57,135 nt of DNA from Kiritimatiellia bacterium (GCA_023953695.1 JAMLJG010000018.1:1-57135), one strand, 5' to 3'; positions 7,646 through 16,519 are shown, counted from the first letter of the stretch. Notes: generated by a model not told the origin, from the sequence alone. A program made the numbers and translations.

Positions 7646-10051
7646 ATGCGTATCCCTCTTTCCTGGCTCAACGAATTCATCGCTCTCGCTGAGAGCCCGC
7701 GCGAGATCGCGGATCGGCTGACATTCTCCGGCACCGAAGTCGAAGGCATTGAAACCGTTGGCTCGACGTTCAGCGGATTCATCGTTGCCGAAGTGCGCGC
7801 GGTCGAGAAGCATCCGAATGCGGACAAGCTCTCGATCTGTCGCGTGTTCGATGGACAGGCGGAGTTGCAGGTCGTCTGCGGAGCGCCCAATGTCACCGCG
7901 GGCGGTCGCTATCCGTTCGCGCCGGTCGGCGTCACCCTGCCAGATGGCTCACTCACGATCAAGAAGGCGAAGATTCGAGGAGTTGAATCGCTCGGTATGC
8001 TCTGTGCTGCGGATGAGCTCGGCTTGTCGTCCGATCATTCGGGCCTCCTCGTTTTGGATTCCACGTGGCCTGCCGGAACGCCGTTGAGCGAGGTGCTCGG
8101 GCCGCCGGATACGGTTTTCGAATTGGAGGTCACGCCCAATCGCGCCGATTGTTTGAGCGCGGTGGGCATCGCGCGCGAGCTGGCGGCTGTTTATCGCACT
8201 CCACTTGCGCAGCCGAACATCGCGGGCGTTAGCGAAGCGCGCGAAGAACAGGCGCCGTGGGTTCGCGTCGAAGACGCTGTCGGCTGTCCGCGCTATACCG
8301 CGCGATTGCTGGAGAATGTGACCGTCGGACCGTCGCCCGATTGGATGAAACAGCGCCTGGAGCGCTCGGGCATCCGCGCGATCAACAACATCGTGGACAT
8401 CACGAATTATGTGATGCTCGAACTCGGCCAGCCGCTTCACGCCTTTGATCGCGATTTGCTGGAAGAAGGGCGCGTCGTTATCCGCCGCGCGAAAGCCGGC
8501 GAAAAGATGCGAACGCTCGACGAGCAAGAGCGCGAACTCGATCCCTCCATCCTCGTGATTGCCGACGCATCGCGCCCCGTCGCTGTCGCGGGCGTCATGG
8601 GTGGAGCGGGAAGCGAGATCCGACCTGAAACCCGCATGGTCCTCCTTGAAAGCGCCACCTTCGATTCAGCCCTCGTGCGCGCGACCGCCCGCAAATTGGG
8701 GCTCTCCACCGAGTCCTCCTATCGCTTCGAGCGAGGCGTGGATATCGAATTGGCCGAGCGCGCAAGCCGCCGCGCCGCGCAGTTGATGGTCGAGCTGGCG
8801 GGCGCCCGAGTGGTTGGAGGCGTCGCCGATACGCGACCCGCTGGCGCCGCATTGCGGCGAATTGCCGCGCGCTATTCCTTCGTCCGCGACGTGATGGGCA
8901 TTGCCATTGGCGATGCAGAAATTCGCGCGATCCTGAACAGCCTGGAAATTCAAGTGGTGGAGCAGGGGGGCGATGGATTTGAAGCCGTGATTCCCAGTTT
9001 TCGCGCCGATTTGGAACGCGAAGTGGATTTGGTGGAAGAAGTGGCTCGCATCCACGGGCTGGATAAAATCCCCGCCCCACTCCCGCGCTCGACGGTTGAC
9101 CCGCAGGCCGCCGCCAATCAAACCACTCGCGCAAAAGCTGTGCTGCGCACTGTGCTCGCGGGCCTCGGCGTTTCAGAGATTCTAAACTACAGCTTGGTCT
9201 CCGATGCCGCACTGGATTTGTTCGATCCCGGAAATCGGGATCAGCGCGCGCCAATTCCGCGACCACTCAGCGCGGATCAATCCGTCTTGCGCATTTCGCT
9301 CGCGCCCCAAATGGTCGAGACGCTGGGCCGCAATCGCGCGCACCAAATCGAACAGGCATCGCTCTATGAACTGGGCCGCACGTATTCGCGCGGCGCGACA
9401 GGCGTTACAGAGACCGAGAGCTTGTGCATCGGACTCCTCGGCCCAATCGGGCGCACGGGGTTGGATCGCCGCCGCACAGTCACAGCGGAAGAAATGTTCC
9501 TCTGGGCCAAAGGCCTCGTTGAATCGCTCGCGCGCGCTGTGGAACTTCCGCCGTTAACCGTTCGGCCCACCGCTGTTGCCTATGCGGAGGCAGGCGCATC
9601 TGTGGAGCTGCTTGCGGGCGACACCGCGTTGGGCACATTGGCCCTCGTGGATCGGCGCATTCGGAAAGAGTGGCGCTTGAGCGATCCAGTCGCCATCGCT
9701 GAATTGCGCGTCGCTCCGCTTCTTGCCAACGTGTTGAGCGTTCGGACCTATAGCGATATTCCTGCCTATCCCTCGGTTGCGCGGGATGTTGCGATGATTG
9801 TTGCCGATTCTGTCACCCACGAAGAGATCATCCGCGTCATGCGCGAGGCCGCGCCACCGGAGTTGGAAACCATCGAATTGTTCGATATCTTCAAAGGCGC
9901 CGCGATTGGCGCAGGCCGTCGGAGCATTGCCTATTCTTTGGTTTATCGCTCCGCTCAGCGCACCTTGACAGATGACGAAGCCAACGGGTATCATGAGTCT
10001 GTGAAAGGCGCATTGCGCGCGAAGCTGTCCGCCGAATTGAGAGAAGGTTGA
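7646..10051 (+). CDS. pheT: Phenylalanine--tRNA ligase beta subunit
   Basis: The 801-residue subunit shows the full standard order. An EMAP-type tRNA-binding domain lies near residues 40-150 (VEKHPNADKLSICRV), then the B3/B4 editing region (LEVTPNRADCLS), the B5 domain, a catalytic-like core (ILNYSLVSD), and the C-terminal anticodon-binding FDX-ACB domain (PSVARDVAMIV to the end). It edits misacylated Tyr-tRNAPhe and binds the anticodon in the PheST heterotetramer. It forms an operon with pheS. Length is typical of the family (about 800). Confidence 0.97.
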   Translation: MRIPLSWLNEFIALAESPREIADRLTFSGTEVEGIETVGSTFSGFIVAEVRAVEKHPNADKLSICRVFDGQAELQVVCGAPNVTAGGRYPFAPVGVTLPDGSLTIKKAKIRGVESLGMLCAADELGLSSDHSGLLVLDSTWPAGTPLSEVLGPPDTVFELEVTPNRADCLSAVGIARELAAVYRTPLAQPNIAGVSEAREEQAPWVRVEDAVGCPRYTARLLENVTVGPSPDWMKQRLERSGIRAINNIVDITNYVMLELGQPLHAFDRDLLEEGRVVIRRAKAGEKMRTLDEQERELDPSILVIADASRPVAVAGVMGGAGSEIRPETRMVLLESATFDSALVRATARKLGLSTESSYRFERGVDIELAERASRRAAQLMVELAGARVVGGVADTRPAGAALRRIAARYSFVRDVMGIAIGDAEIRAILNSLEIQVVEQGGDGFEAVIPSFRADLEREVDLVEEVARIHGLDKIPAPLPRSTVDPQAAANQTTRAKAVLRTVLAGLGVSEILNYSLVSDAALDLFDPGNRDQRAPIPRPLSADQSVLRISLAPQMVETLGRNRAHQIEQASLYELGRTYSRGATGVTETESLCIGLLGPIGRTGLDRRRTVTAEEMFLWAKGLVESLARAVELPPLTVRPTAVAYAEAGASVELLAGDTALGTLALVDRRIRKEWRLSDPVAIAELRVAPLLANVLSVRTYSDIPAYPSVARDVAMIVADSVTHEEIIRVMREAAPPELETIELFDIFKGAAIGAGRRSIAYSLVYRSAQRTLTDDEANGYHESVKGALRAKLSAELREG

Positions 10052-10083
10052 CAGACGGTTCTTTTACAGTTGAACGATCTCTC

Positions 10084-10099
10084 CCGGCCGCGAGGCCGG
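10084..10099 (+). terminator. GC-rich hairpin after pheT
   Basis: A perfect 6 bp inverted repeat with a GCGA tetraloop (CCGGCC-GCGA-GGCCGG) lies 33 bases after the pheT stop. There is no T tract after it, so it is at best a weak terminator or an RNA-stabilising hairpin. Confidence 0.3.
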
Positions 10100-10110
10100 A
10101 AGCAAGAACT

Positions 10111-10288
10111 GCCCTGCCTGGAACGACAGTGGCTATGCTTCTCTGACCCGGTAAGATCGACATTAAGGGAGCTCAGCGTCCGCTCGCAAACCATAGGTCC
10201 TTAACAGGAACTGGAAACCGATCGGCAGGGCACCCACCTCGAACAACGAGGCGTCAGAGCTGGTTTCACATCGTCCAGGTGGGGTATT
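10111..10288 (+). ncRNA. ssrS: Probable 6S RNA
   Basis: The stretch between pheT and rarA folds as a long closed hairpin. The 5' arm 10111-10126 pairs with 10271-10285 over about 15 bp with one bulged A, and the inner helix CTCTGAC (10141-10147) pairs with GTCAGAG (10253-10259). On the 3' side, CACCCACCTCGAAC then CGAGG and TCA resemble the conserved 3' bubble hairpin of 6S RNA, and AGCGTCCGCTCG resembles its apical arm. A T7 run (10286-10293 region) follows the closing stem and could end transcription. 6S RNA binds sigma70 RNA polymerase as a promoter mimic. Linkage to a 5-formyltetrahydrofolate cyclo-ligase gene two genes downstream matches the well-known 6S-ygfA neighbourhood. I could not identify its promoter. 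Confidence 0.72.
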
Positions 10289-10328
10289 TTTTTGCCCCGG
10301 CACAGACTTGGCCTGCTATAGTCGCTCC

Positions 10329-11669
10329 ATGGACCTCTTCGATCGAGCCGAGTCGCCGCAAGAATCGTCAACGCGTCCCCCTTTGGCCGCACGCATGCGA
10401 CCGCGCACGCTCGAAGAAGTTGCGGGCCAGCAGCACATCATCGGCCCCGGCAAATTGTTGCGGCGCGCGATCGAAGCCGACCGCTTGGGGAGCATCATTC
10501 TTTATGGGCCGCCCGGTTGCGGAAAGACCTCGCTGGCCGAAGTGATCGCTCTGGTGACCAAACGCTTTTTCGAACGAACCAGCGGCGTGATGGCGAACGT
10601 GGCCATTCTGCGAAGCCTGTTGGAGCAAGCGCAACACCGCAAGCGGATGCGGAATCAGGACACCATTCTTTTCGTGGATGAGATTCATCGCTTCAACAAG
10701 TCACAGCAGGACGTCTTGCTTCCATTTGTGGAAGAGGGCGCCGTCACCCTCATCGGCGCCACCACCCACAATCCCTTCTTTTTCATCAACAGCCCGCTGA
10801 CCTCTCGTTCGCAGATTTTTCAACTCGAGGCGCTTTCCATTGACGACATCACCACGTTGCTACGCCGTGCGCTGACACACCCCAACGGGCTGGGCGATCG
10901 CACCATTGAAGCCGACCAAGAGGCGCTGGTACACCTCGCCACTGCGTGCGAGGGCGATGCGCGTCGCGCGCTCAACGCGCTCGAAATCGCCGCTCTGACC
11001 ACGCCAGAGGACTCCAGTGGCGCAATTCACATCACGCGCGCGGTCACAGAAGAGTCCATTCAGAAGAAGGCCATCGTGTATGACCACGATGAAGATGGGC
11101 ACTACGACACCATTTCGGCGTTCATCAAAAGTGTGCGCGGCTCCGACCCCAACGCCGCGCTCTATTGGCTCGCGAAAATGATTTATGCCGGCGAGGACCC
11201 GCGCTTCCTCGCGCGGCGTCTGATCATTCTCGCGTCGGAAGACATCGGAAACGCCGACCCGACGGGACTGCAACTGGCCGTGGCCGCGATGCACGCCGTG
11301 GATTTTGTCGGGATGCCCGAGGCGCGCATCGCTCTGGCGCAGGCCACCACCTATCTCGCCTGCGCCCCGAAGAGCAACGCGAGCTACCTCGGGATTGATG
11401 CCGCGCTGGCCGACATCAAGGAAGGCCGCGTGCTGCCGGTTCCGCGCCATCTGCGCGATTCATCGCACAAGAAATCCGCGGAAACATTCGGCCACAAAGG
11501 CTATCAATACGCGCACAATTTCGAGGGGCATGTGGTGGATCAGGAATATGTGCCGACCACAAAAATCTACTATCAGCCCACAGAAGAAGGGTATGAAAAG
11601 CGCATCGGCGAGCGGCTCGCGCGGTGGGCCGAACTGAGAAAAGAGCAGGCGAAGCGCAGCAAATCATGA
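10329..11669 (+). CDS. rarA: Replication-associated recombination protein RarA (MgsA) ATPase
   Basis: This 446-residue AAA+ ATPase is related to clamp loaders and acts at stalled replication forks. Walker A is GPPGCGKTSLAEV and Walker B is FVDEIHRFNKSQQD. The C-terminal MgsA region includes VRGSDPNAALYWLAKM and the AGEDPRFLARRL helix that mediates tetramerisation. I chose ATG 10329 (MDLFDRAE) over an earlier in-frame TTG because family members begin this way. Its TGA overlaps the ATG of the next gene, so the two are coupled. It lies just after the putative 6S RNA. Confidence 0.95.
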   Translation: MDLFDRAESPQESSTRPPLAARMRPRTLEEVAGQQHIIGPGKLLRRAIEADRLGSIILYGPPGCGKTSLAEVIALVTKRFFERTSGVMANVAILRSLLEQAQHRKRMRNQDTILFVDEIHRFNKSQQDVLLPFVEEGAVTLIGATTHNPFFFINSPLTSRSQIFQLEALSIDDITTLLRRALTHPNGLGDRTIEADQEALVHLATACEGDARRALNALEIAALTTPEDSSGAIHITRAVTEESIQKKAIVYDHDEDGHYDTISAFIKSVRGSDPNAALYWLAKMIYAGEDPRFLARRLIILASEDIGNADPTGLQLAVAAMHAVDFVGMPEARIALAQATTYLACAPKSNASYLGIDAALADIKEGRVLPVPRHLRDSSHKKSAETFGHKGYQYAHNFEGHVVDQEYVPTTKIYYQPTEEGYEKRIGERLARWAELRKEQAKRSKS

Positions 11670-12226
11670 CGCCGAAAGCCACCATGCGGAAAGCGGCGCG
11701 CGCTGCCCTACGTGAGCGCTCGCGCGAGTGGATCGCGGAGACGAGTCGCCTCATTCAAGAGCGCGTCTTGGCGTTGGATGCGTTTGCGCGCGCGCGCGTT
11801 GTGTCGCTCTATCGCGCCAGTCCGGAGGAAATTGCGCTCGACGCCATTCTCGAGGCCTGTCGCGCGGATGGAAAGATCGTGCTCTTGCCTGCGTGGATCG
11901 AAGACATCTCGGCTTATGGCCTTGCGCGATGGGATGAAGGCGCGCCACTCGCGATGGGCCAATTTGGGATCGAAGAGCCCGCCGAGCGAATTTGGGTTCC
12001 GGGCCAAGCGGTGGACCTCGCCATCGTCACGGCGCTCGCCTTCGACGAGGCGGGCTATCGGTTGGGCCACGGCGGCGGCTATTTTGATCGCCTGCTCGCC
12101 ACTGTTGGCGGAGTGAAATTGCTGCTCGCGTTTGAATGTCAGAAAGCGCCAGCCGTGCCGCGCGAGCCACATGATATCCGCCTCGATTTGATCGCGACAG
12201 AGCGTGCGCTCTATCGCGCCACGTAA
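11666..12226 (+). CDS. 5-formyltetrahydrofolate cyclo-ligase
   Basis: The 186-residue enzyme converts 5-formyl-THF and ATP to 5,10-methenyl-THF, recycling an inhibitory folate. The signature GHGGGYFDRLL is present near residue 135, preceded by the conserved substrate region around DLAIVTALAFDEAGYRLG. The N-terminal Lys/Arg-rich helix (ATMRKAARAALRER) is standard. The start is the ATG overlapping the rarA stop by four bases; an upstream in-frame start would lie deep inside rarA. In many bacteria the ygfA-type gene for this enzyme is linked to 6S RNA, as here. Confidence 0.93.
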   Translation: MTPKATMRKAARAALRERSREWIAETSRLIQERVLALDAFARARVVSLYRASPEEIALDAILEACRADGKIVLLPAWIEDISAYGLARWDEGAPLAMGQFGIEEPAERIWVPGQAVDLAIVTALAFDEAGYRLGHGGGYFDRLLATVGGVKLLLAFECQKAPAVPREPHDIRLDLIATERALYRAT

Positions 12227-12265
12227 TTTTGCGTGCGCGGCTGAAACGCCGCGAGAGGGCTCGGG

Positions 12266-12949
12266 CTAGTCCACGCGATCAATCAGCCCGTCCACCGTAT
12301 CGGTGGGGCGGGGTGAGGGCTGGGACTGCGGTTCGATATCGGAACCGGAGCCCTCGTCGCCGTCTTCGGCGCCGCCCTCAGCCTGCTGCGAGCGAGGTCG
12401 GTCGGGGCGTCCCCCGCGACGGCGGTCACCGCGGTCACCGCGATCACCGCGATCACGACGGTCGCGCGAACGGCCACCGCGATCGCCGCGGCCATTTCCG
12501 TTGCCAGAGTCGCCGTTTCCATTCTCGAAAGCCTTGCGGAGCGTACTCACGCGAAGGGTTGCGATGCCGCGTTCTGCGAGGCGCGTTTCGAGCTGTTTGT
12601 CGTTCGTCACCACAACGGTTCGTTTGCCGAGCGATCCGAGCGTTTTCTCGATTTGATCGGCCACGCTGTTGTTTTCTTCGGCGTAGAACACGCGCACGCC
12701 GTTGTATTCGTCGCCATTGGCGACTTCGCGAAGCGGGCGGCCGCCGACGATGGCGACAATCGAAATTTTCTCGCGTTCGGCGAAGCGACTCAGCAACTGG
12801 ATTGCGCGAAAGCGTTCCACCGGCCCGGTGCGTCCCTCGCGCCCATCCGCCAATCTCTCCGCATCCACAAGATATACGCGGTCGGTATCGCGCCCACTAT
12901 CTGCAGCGCCACCGCCGAACACCGATTTAATACTGTCGAAAAGACCCAT
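12266..12949 (-). CDS. NYN/PIN-like nuclease-fold protein with Arg/Gly-rich tail
   Basis: The 227-residue protein begins MGLFDSIKSVFGGG. Its compact alpha/beta domain (residues ~25-140) has VYLVDAERL near the start, FAEREKISIVAIVGG, and VADQIEKTLG followed by VVVTNDKQL. This pattern of conserved acidic residues resembles NYN/YacP-type PIN-fold ribonucleases. The tail, about 70 residues, is low-complexity RGD/RDRR repeats like RGG RNA-binding tails, then an acidic end. An RNA-related role is inferred. The start ATG 12949 has an AGAGGA ribosome site; upstream extension reaches into the parB leader. It is divergent from parB with a 148-base gap. Confidence 0.6.
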   Translation of the reverse strand: MGLFDSIKSVFGGGAADSGRDTDRVYLVDAERLADGREGRTGPVERFRAIQLLSRFAEREKISIVAIVGGRPLREVANGDEYNGVRVFYAEENNSVADQIEKTLGSLGKRTVVVTNDKQLETRLAERGIATLRVSTLRKAFENGNGDSGNGNGRGDRGGRSRDRRDRGDRGDRGDRRRGGRPDRPRSQQAEGGAEDGDEGSGSDIEPQSQPSPRPTDTVDGLIDRVD

Positions 12950-13097
12950 GCTATCCTCTGTCTTGATCCACGCTACTTGGCCGGAAAACGCGCGACCGTA
13001 GCGAAACCCGCCGGGAACTGCAAGCGGCGATTCCGTGTGGTGGAGCTTGACGCACGCGGCAGCGTGTCCGATAAAGCACGCCAAGGAGTTACATCAA

Positions 13098-14051
13098 ATG
13101 GCGGCAAAACCGGGAGGACTAGGACGCGGGCTGGGTGCACTGATCAAGGACACTCCGCCACCGGCGGCTCCAGAGACGATAATGCCTGCGGCGACACCGG
13201 CCCAGGCGAAGGCGGCGAGCGCCCCTGCAGAGTCGGTGGGCGGCATTGCGCGCATTACAATTTCCAAAATCCGCGCCAGCGCGTGGCAGCCCCGCCGCGT
13301 CTTCGACGAGGCGGCGCTCAACGAGTTGGTCGAATCGGTGCGAGAGCATGGTGTCCTTCAGCCTCTCTTGCTCCGCCGCTCAGGATCGGGCTATGAGTTG
13401 ATCGCGGGCGAGCGGCGCTTCCGCTCCGCGCAGATGGCGGGGTTGAAAGAGGTTCCCGCGATTGTGATGGATGTGTCGGATCGCTCCGCGCTGGAGCTGG
13501 CCCTCATTGAAAACCTGCAGCGCGCTGACCTCAATCTCATTGAAGAAGCCGAAGGCTATCGCGCGCTCGCCGAGAAGTTCAACCTCACACAGGAAGAAAT
13601 TGCCAAGCGCGTGGGGAAGGGGCGCTCGTCCATCGCCAACGCATTGCGCCTGCTGGAATTGCCCTCGTCCATTCGCCAACTTGTGGCCGAACACCGCCTA
13701 TCGCCGGGCCACGCCAAGGTTTTGCTGGGCCTCGAGATTCCCGCCGAACAGGAACTCCTCGCCGCACAAGCGGTGAAAGAGGATTGGTCCGTTCGCGTGT
13801 TGGAGAAGACGGTCAACCGCCTCAAACATGGTGTGAAGCGCGCCCGCCCGCGCGCCGCGGACATTCCCGCCGATCACATCAAATACGTCACCGACCAGCT
13901 TCATCAGAAGTTGGGAACCGCCGTGCGATTGCAGCCCTGCAAGACGCTGCCTAACGGCCGCAAAGCCAAAGGCACGCTCGAAATTGATTACTACTCTCCC
14001 GACGAGCTCGACCGCATACTCGTCATCCTCGGCCTCTCCGGCGAGCTGTAG
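13098..14051 (+). CDS. parB: Chromosome partitioning protein ParB
   Basis: This 317-residue protein nucleates on parS sites and spreads as a CTP-dependent clamp to recruit SMC. The ParA-stimulating N-terminal peptide is GGLGRGLGALI. The ParB/sulfiredoxin CTPase core contains WQPRRVFDE, GERRFRSA (residues 104-111) and ENLQRADLN. The helix-turn-helix is LTQEEIAKRVGKGRSSI, and a C-terminal dimerisation region ends the protein. The start ATG 13098 has an AGGAG site 9-13 bases upstream. No parA lies next to it and I saw no parS palindrome nearby. Confidence 0.93.
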   Translation: MAAKPGGLGRGLGALIKDTPPPAAPETIMPAATPAQAKAASAPAESVGGIARITISKIRASAWQPRRVFDEAALNELVESVREHGVLQPLLLRRSGSGYELIAGERRFRSAQMAGLKEVPAIVMDVSDRSALELALIENLQRADLNLIEEAEGYRALAEKFNLTQEEIAKRVGKGRSSIANALRLLELPSSIRQLVAEHRLSPGHAKVLLGLEIPAEQELLAAQAVKEDWSVRVLEKTVNRLKHGVKRARPRAADIPADHIKYVTDQLHQKLGTAVRLQPCKTLPNGRKAKGTLEIDYYSPDELDRILVILGLSGEL

Positions 14052-14271
14052 AACGCCCTCGCGCCACTCTCAAGTTCGGACGAGATTGAGCCCCATATCC
14101 AAGCGAGCGAACTCGTGAAGCCGCTTCCTGCGCTCGTATCGTGGTTCGCATCGCGGGAAGAGAATGCGCCGCGTCGGCAGAGCCGATCGGCGCATCGGTG
14201 AATCAAGGCTACCGGCCCCCGAGCCTGAGGAGGGCTTGGGAGGGAATATCGGCCGCGGAGGCCGGCATGCC

Positions 14272-14748
14272 TCAATAATCGTATCGAACAGGAACCGAGG
14301 ACGGGGCCATTTGGACGGGTCCGATGGTTTGCCTGTTCGAGGGATATTCAAAAACAAAAACGGGTTTGCGATAGAGGTCGAGCGAGTCGTTTGTGGAGGC
14401 GACTTGCAGGGCGGATTCAGGCGTGGCGGGAAGTTCGTCTTGCGCCAGTGGCGCGTGTTCCGGCGCGAAGCGCGAGCCGCCATCAAGCAGGAGGAAATTG
14501 ACGGAAAGCAGGGCGAGGAGGCTGGTGACGAGGACCATGCGGAAGGATGGAATGGATCCGATGTTGAGCCAGCCGAGCCAACGGTCTGCCCACGAGCCGC
14601 CCGGCGCCGTGCTCGCGAGCTTTTCGCGAAGCGCGGCGAGATTGCGCGTCTCGAAGTGCGGATCGGGCTGTTCGTATCGCTTCAACGCGATGAGGCGTTG
14701 GACGAAGTCGCCCTGGTCTCCCACACTCTTCTGGTCATCCTTTTTCAT
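14272..14748 (-). CDS. Putative anti-sigma factor (single-pass membrane protein)
   Basis: The 158-residue protein has a charged cytosolic N-terminal part (~85 residues, including RYEQPDPHFETRNLAALREKL written in pieces as FETRNLAALREKL), one membrane helix (VLVTSLLALLSVNFLLL, about residues 90-107) and a short extracytoplasmic tail. The start overlaps the stop of the ECF sigma gene (14745-14748). That is the standard arrangement for a membrane anti-sigma that holds its sigma factor. I see no zinc-binding HXXXCXXC motif, so it is not a ZAS protein. The function is inferred mainly from context. Confidence 0.6.
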   Translation of the reverse strand: MKKDDQKSVGDQGDFVQRLIALKRYEQPDPHFETRNLAALREKLASTAPGGSWADRWLGWLNIGSIPSFRMVLVTSLLALLSVNFLLLDGGSRFAPEHAPLAQDELPATPESALQVASTNDSLDLYRKPVFVFEYPSNRQTIGPVQMAPSSVPVRYDY

Positions 14749-15356
14749 GGTGCATACTCACTCAATTCGCGCTGCAACTGCTGTCGGGCATAAAACAGCC
14801 GCGATCTGACAGTTCCAGTGGAACAGTCCATGATGCGGGCGATTTCCTCGTGCGGCATGCCTTGGATATCGTGCAGCACCACTACCGTTCTGTGTTTCTC
14901 TGACAGCGTTTGCAGGGCGGCGTTCAATTTTTTTTGAAGCTCTTCGAGCGCAATATCCCGGGTGGGCGATTCCCGAGAGCGGAGCTCGAGAAAGGTGGGG
15001 TCGCGCTCTATAGCCTGATCGGCATCGTCGAGACTGACGTCCGAGGCGCGGCGCTTGCGCTTTTTGAGGAAATTGATCGTTCGGTTGACGGCGATTCGAT
15101 AGATCCAGGTGAAGAACGCGGAATCGCCCTTGAAGCCAGACAGCGAGTGGTAGGTTTTGACGAAAACTTCTTGGACGAGGTCTTCGGTGTCTTGGTTGTG
15201 CCCTGTCATGCCATAGATTAGGGCATAAACTCGGCGCTGATAGCGGCGGATCAGCTCTTCGTAGGCGGCATAATTGCCGTCTTTCGCCTGCGACACCAGT
15301 TCCGTGTCGGGCGGTAGAAGTGCGTCATCATCAACAATTTTAGGTTCGTCCACCAT
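14745..15356 (-). CDS. ECF-family RNA polymerase sigma factor (RpoE-like)
   Basis: This 203-residue sigma factor has region 2 (YEELIRRYQRRVYALIYGM; TEDLVQEVFVKTY; AFFTWIYRIAVNRTINFLKK) and region 4 (LSEKHRTVVVLHDIQGM then EEIARIMDCSTGTVRSRL), separated by an acidic linker. It lacks region 3, as ECF factors do. It would direct RNA polymerase to stress or envelope promoters when released by the downstream putative anti-sigma factor. A PUR-domain gene lies 51 bases upstream on the same strand and may be cotranscribed. Confidence 0.94.
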   Translation of the reverse strand: MVDEPKIVDDDALLPPDTELVSQAKDGNYAAYEELIRRYQRRVYALIYGMTGHNQDTEDLVQEVFVKTYHSLSGFKGDSAFFTWIYRIAVNRTINFLKKRKRRASDVSLDDADQAIERDPTFLELRSRESPTRDIALEELQKKLNAALQTLSEKHRTVVVLHDIQGMPHEEIARIMDCSTGTVRSRLFYARQQLQRELSEYAP

Positions 15357-15407
15357 GGTTCAATCAGTCCAACCGTGGCGGGGAGTCGCGGCGAAAGTCT
15401 AGCGAAA

Positions 15408-15635
15408 TCAGTTCGCGACGGATTCGGAAGGAACCGCGTTTTCACTGGCCTGAATGACCTGCTCAAGCATCTCGCGGAACGCTTCCAGCCCCGGCGCCGG
15501 GACAATAATCGTATCCCGTCGTCCCCCCACGTCCTCTGTGATTCGCAAAAAGCGACCACGCGGATTCTCTTTCAGATCGAAAAAGAACTGTTTTCGTTCA
15601 ATTTGAAGTTTTTCGCTAAATAGTTGGTTTTCCAT
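15408..15635 (-). CDS. PUR-domain (DUF3276) nucleic-acid-binding protein
   Basis: The 75-residue protein is a single PUR repeat related to Borrelia BpuR and eukaryotic Pur-alpha. Diagnostic stretches are FSEKLQIERKQFFFDLKEN, then GRFLRITEDVGGRRDTI and a final amphipathic helix (AFREMLEQVIQAS). Such proteins dimerise and bind single-stranded DNA or RNA through beta strands. The size matches bacterial one-repeat members. It lies upstream of the ECF sigma gene in the same direction, so it might modulate that operon, but this is inference. Confidence 0.85.
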   Translation of the reverse strand: MENQLFSEKLQIERKQFFFDLKENPRGRFLRITEDVGGRRDTIIVPAPGLEAFREMLEQVIQASENAVPSESVAN

Positions 15636-15772
15636 GGCAAAACTCTCGTTCGAACCGATTAAGAGCCCGAGATAAAACGTTTCAATTCGCTGGTTCTAAA
15701 AATCTTCGCCCCGAATATCAAGCCCTATTGTAGAAAGTTATTTTCTGTGTGCTTGGGAGCCGCTTAATCGTT

Positions 15773-16519
15773 TCATCGAATTGGGAGAAGGAAGTCGTTT
15801 TTTCGGTTGGGTTCGAGGTAGCCGATTTGCCCATCGCAGATGCGGAGGAGGCGGTAGGGAGCCAGTTGGCGAACGGCGCCATCGCCCATGATGACTTGGA
15901 CTTTGCCCTCGTGGCGGAAGTGATAGGTCGCTTCCAGATGGGAGAGGTAGTACCACTCCTCGATCATGGGATTGGATGGCGAGGCGGGCGATTGGAAGGT
16001 GTTCACCTGCGCAGCGTCGCCCCAGATGATGATATGAGACAGGCGCTCTGCGGCCGTGAAATTCACCAAGTCAATGCTCCTATTGGCCGGGGTGCCGCGA
16101 AGGAGGTAGTGATTGAGGCCATATCCGTAGGTGTTCACCTCGAACTTCTCTTTTGTGAAGGACATGCGGTAGGGAAACTCGGGGCAGGTTTCGACAGTAC
16201 CACCTGCCAAGTAAGGAGCGAGTCGCGCTCGGGAGCGGTCAATTTCTCGATTTCCTTCTGCGCCGCCGGCGGATCGTTCCAAGCCCCAGTACCAGAGTCG
16301 CCCTTCTGAAGTTTGTTCAAGGAAGGGAAACAATTCGCCGTCGTGATCGCTCAAATAGCTCATGTATGCGGTGTACATCTGTCGCAAATTGCTCGCGCAG
16401 ACGGCGGCGCGCGCTTTGCTGCGCGCGCGCGCCCACGCGGGGATGCTGAGCGTGCCGACAATGGCCAGCACGCTCATCACTGCGAGCAACTCGATTAGGG
16501 TGAAACCGCGACGATTCAT
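15773..16519 (-). CDS. Prepilin-type protein with N-terminal methylation motif
   Basis: The 248-residue protein starts MNRRGFTLIELLAVMSVLAI, the class III prepilin peptidase signal: cleavage after Gly5, Glu at +5 of the mature protein, and a hydrophobic helix. The C-terminal domain is large for a pseudopilin and includes NHYLLRGTPANR, HIIIWGDAAQ and a final HEGKVQVIMGDGAVR, resembling the H-X9-DG style domains common in PVC bacteria. ATG 16519 is chosen because an upstream extension would break this signal. It begins 2 bases after the stop of the secreted-protein gene and shares its riboswitch-controlled leader. It could be a pilus or secretion-apparatus subunit or a cell-surface protein anchored by the helix. 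Confidence 0.85.
   Translation of the reverse strand: MNRRGFTLIELLAVMSVLAIVGTLSIPAWARARSKARAAVCASNLRQMYTAYMSYLSDHDGELFPFLEQTSEGRLWYWGLERSAGGAEGNREIDRSRARLAPYLAGGTVETCPEFPYRMSFTKEKFEVNTYGYGLNHYLLRGTPANRSIDLVNFTAAERLSHIIIWGDAAQVNTFQSPASPSNPMIEEWYYLSHLEATYHFRHEGKVQVIMGDGAVRQLAPYRLLRICDGQIGYLEPNRKNDFLLPIR

Noticed and set aside
10084..10120. SRP (4.5S) RNA suggested by GGCCGGAAGCAAG
   Set aside because: The conserved SRP apical sequence (GGAAGGAAGCAGC type) is not present, and the larger fold fits 6S RNA much better.
12229..12930. A 233-codon Arg-rich frame on the plus strand
   Set aside because: It is the antisense of the repeat tail of the NYN-like gene; the composition is an artefact of GC-rich repeats.
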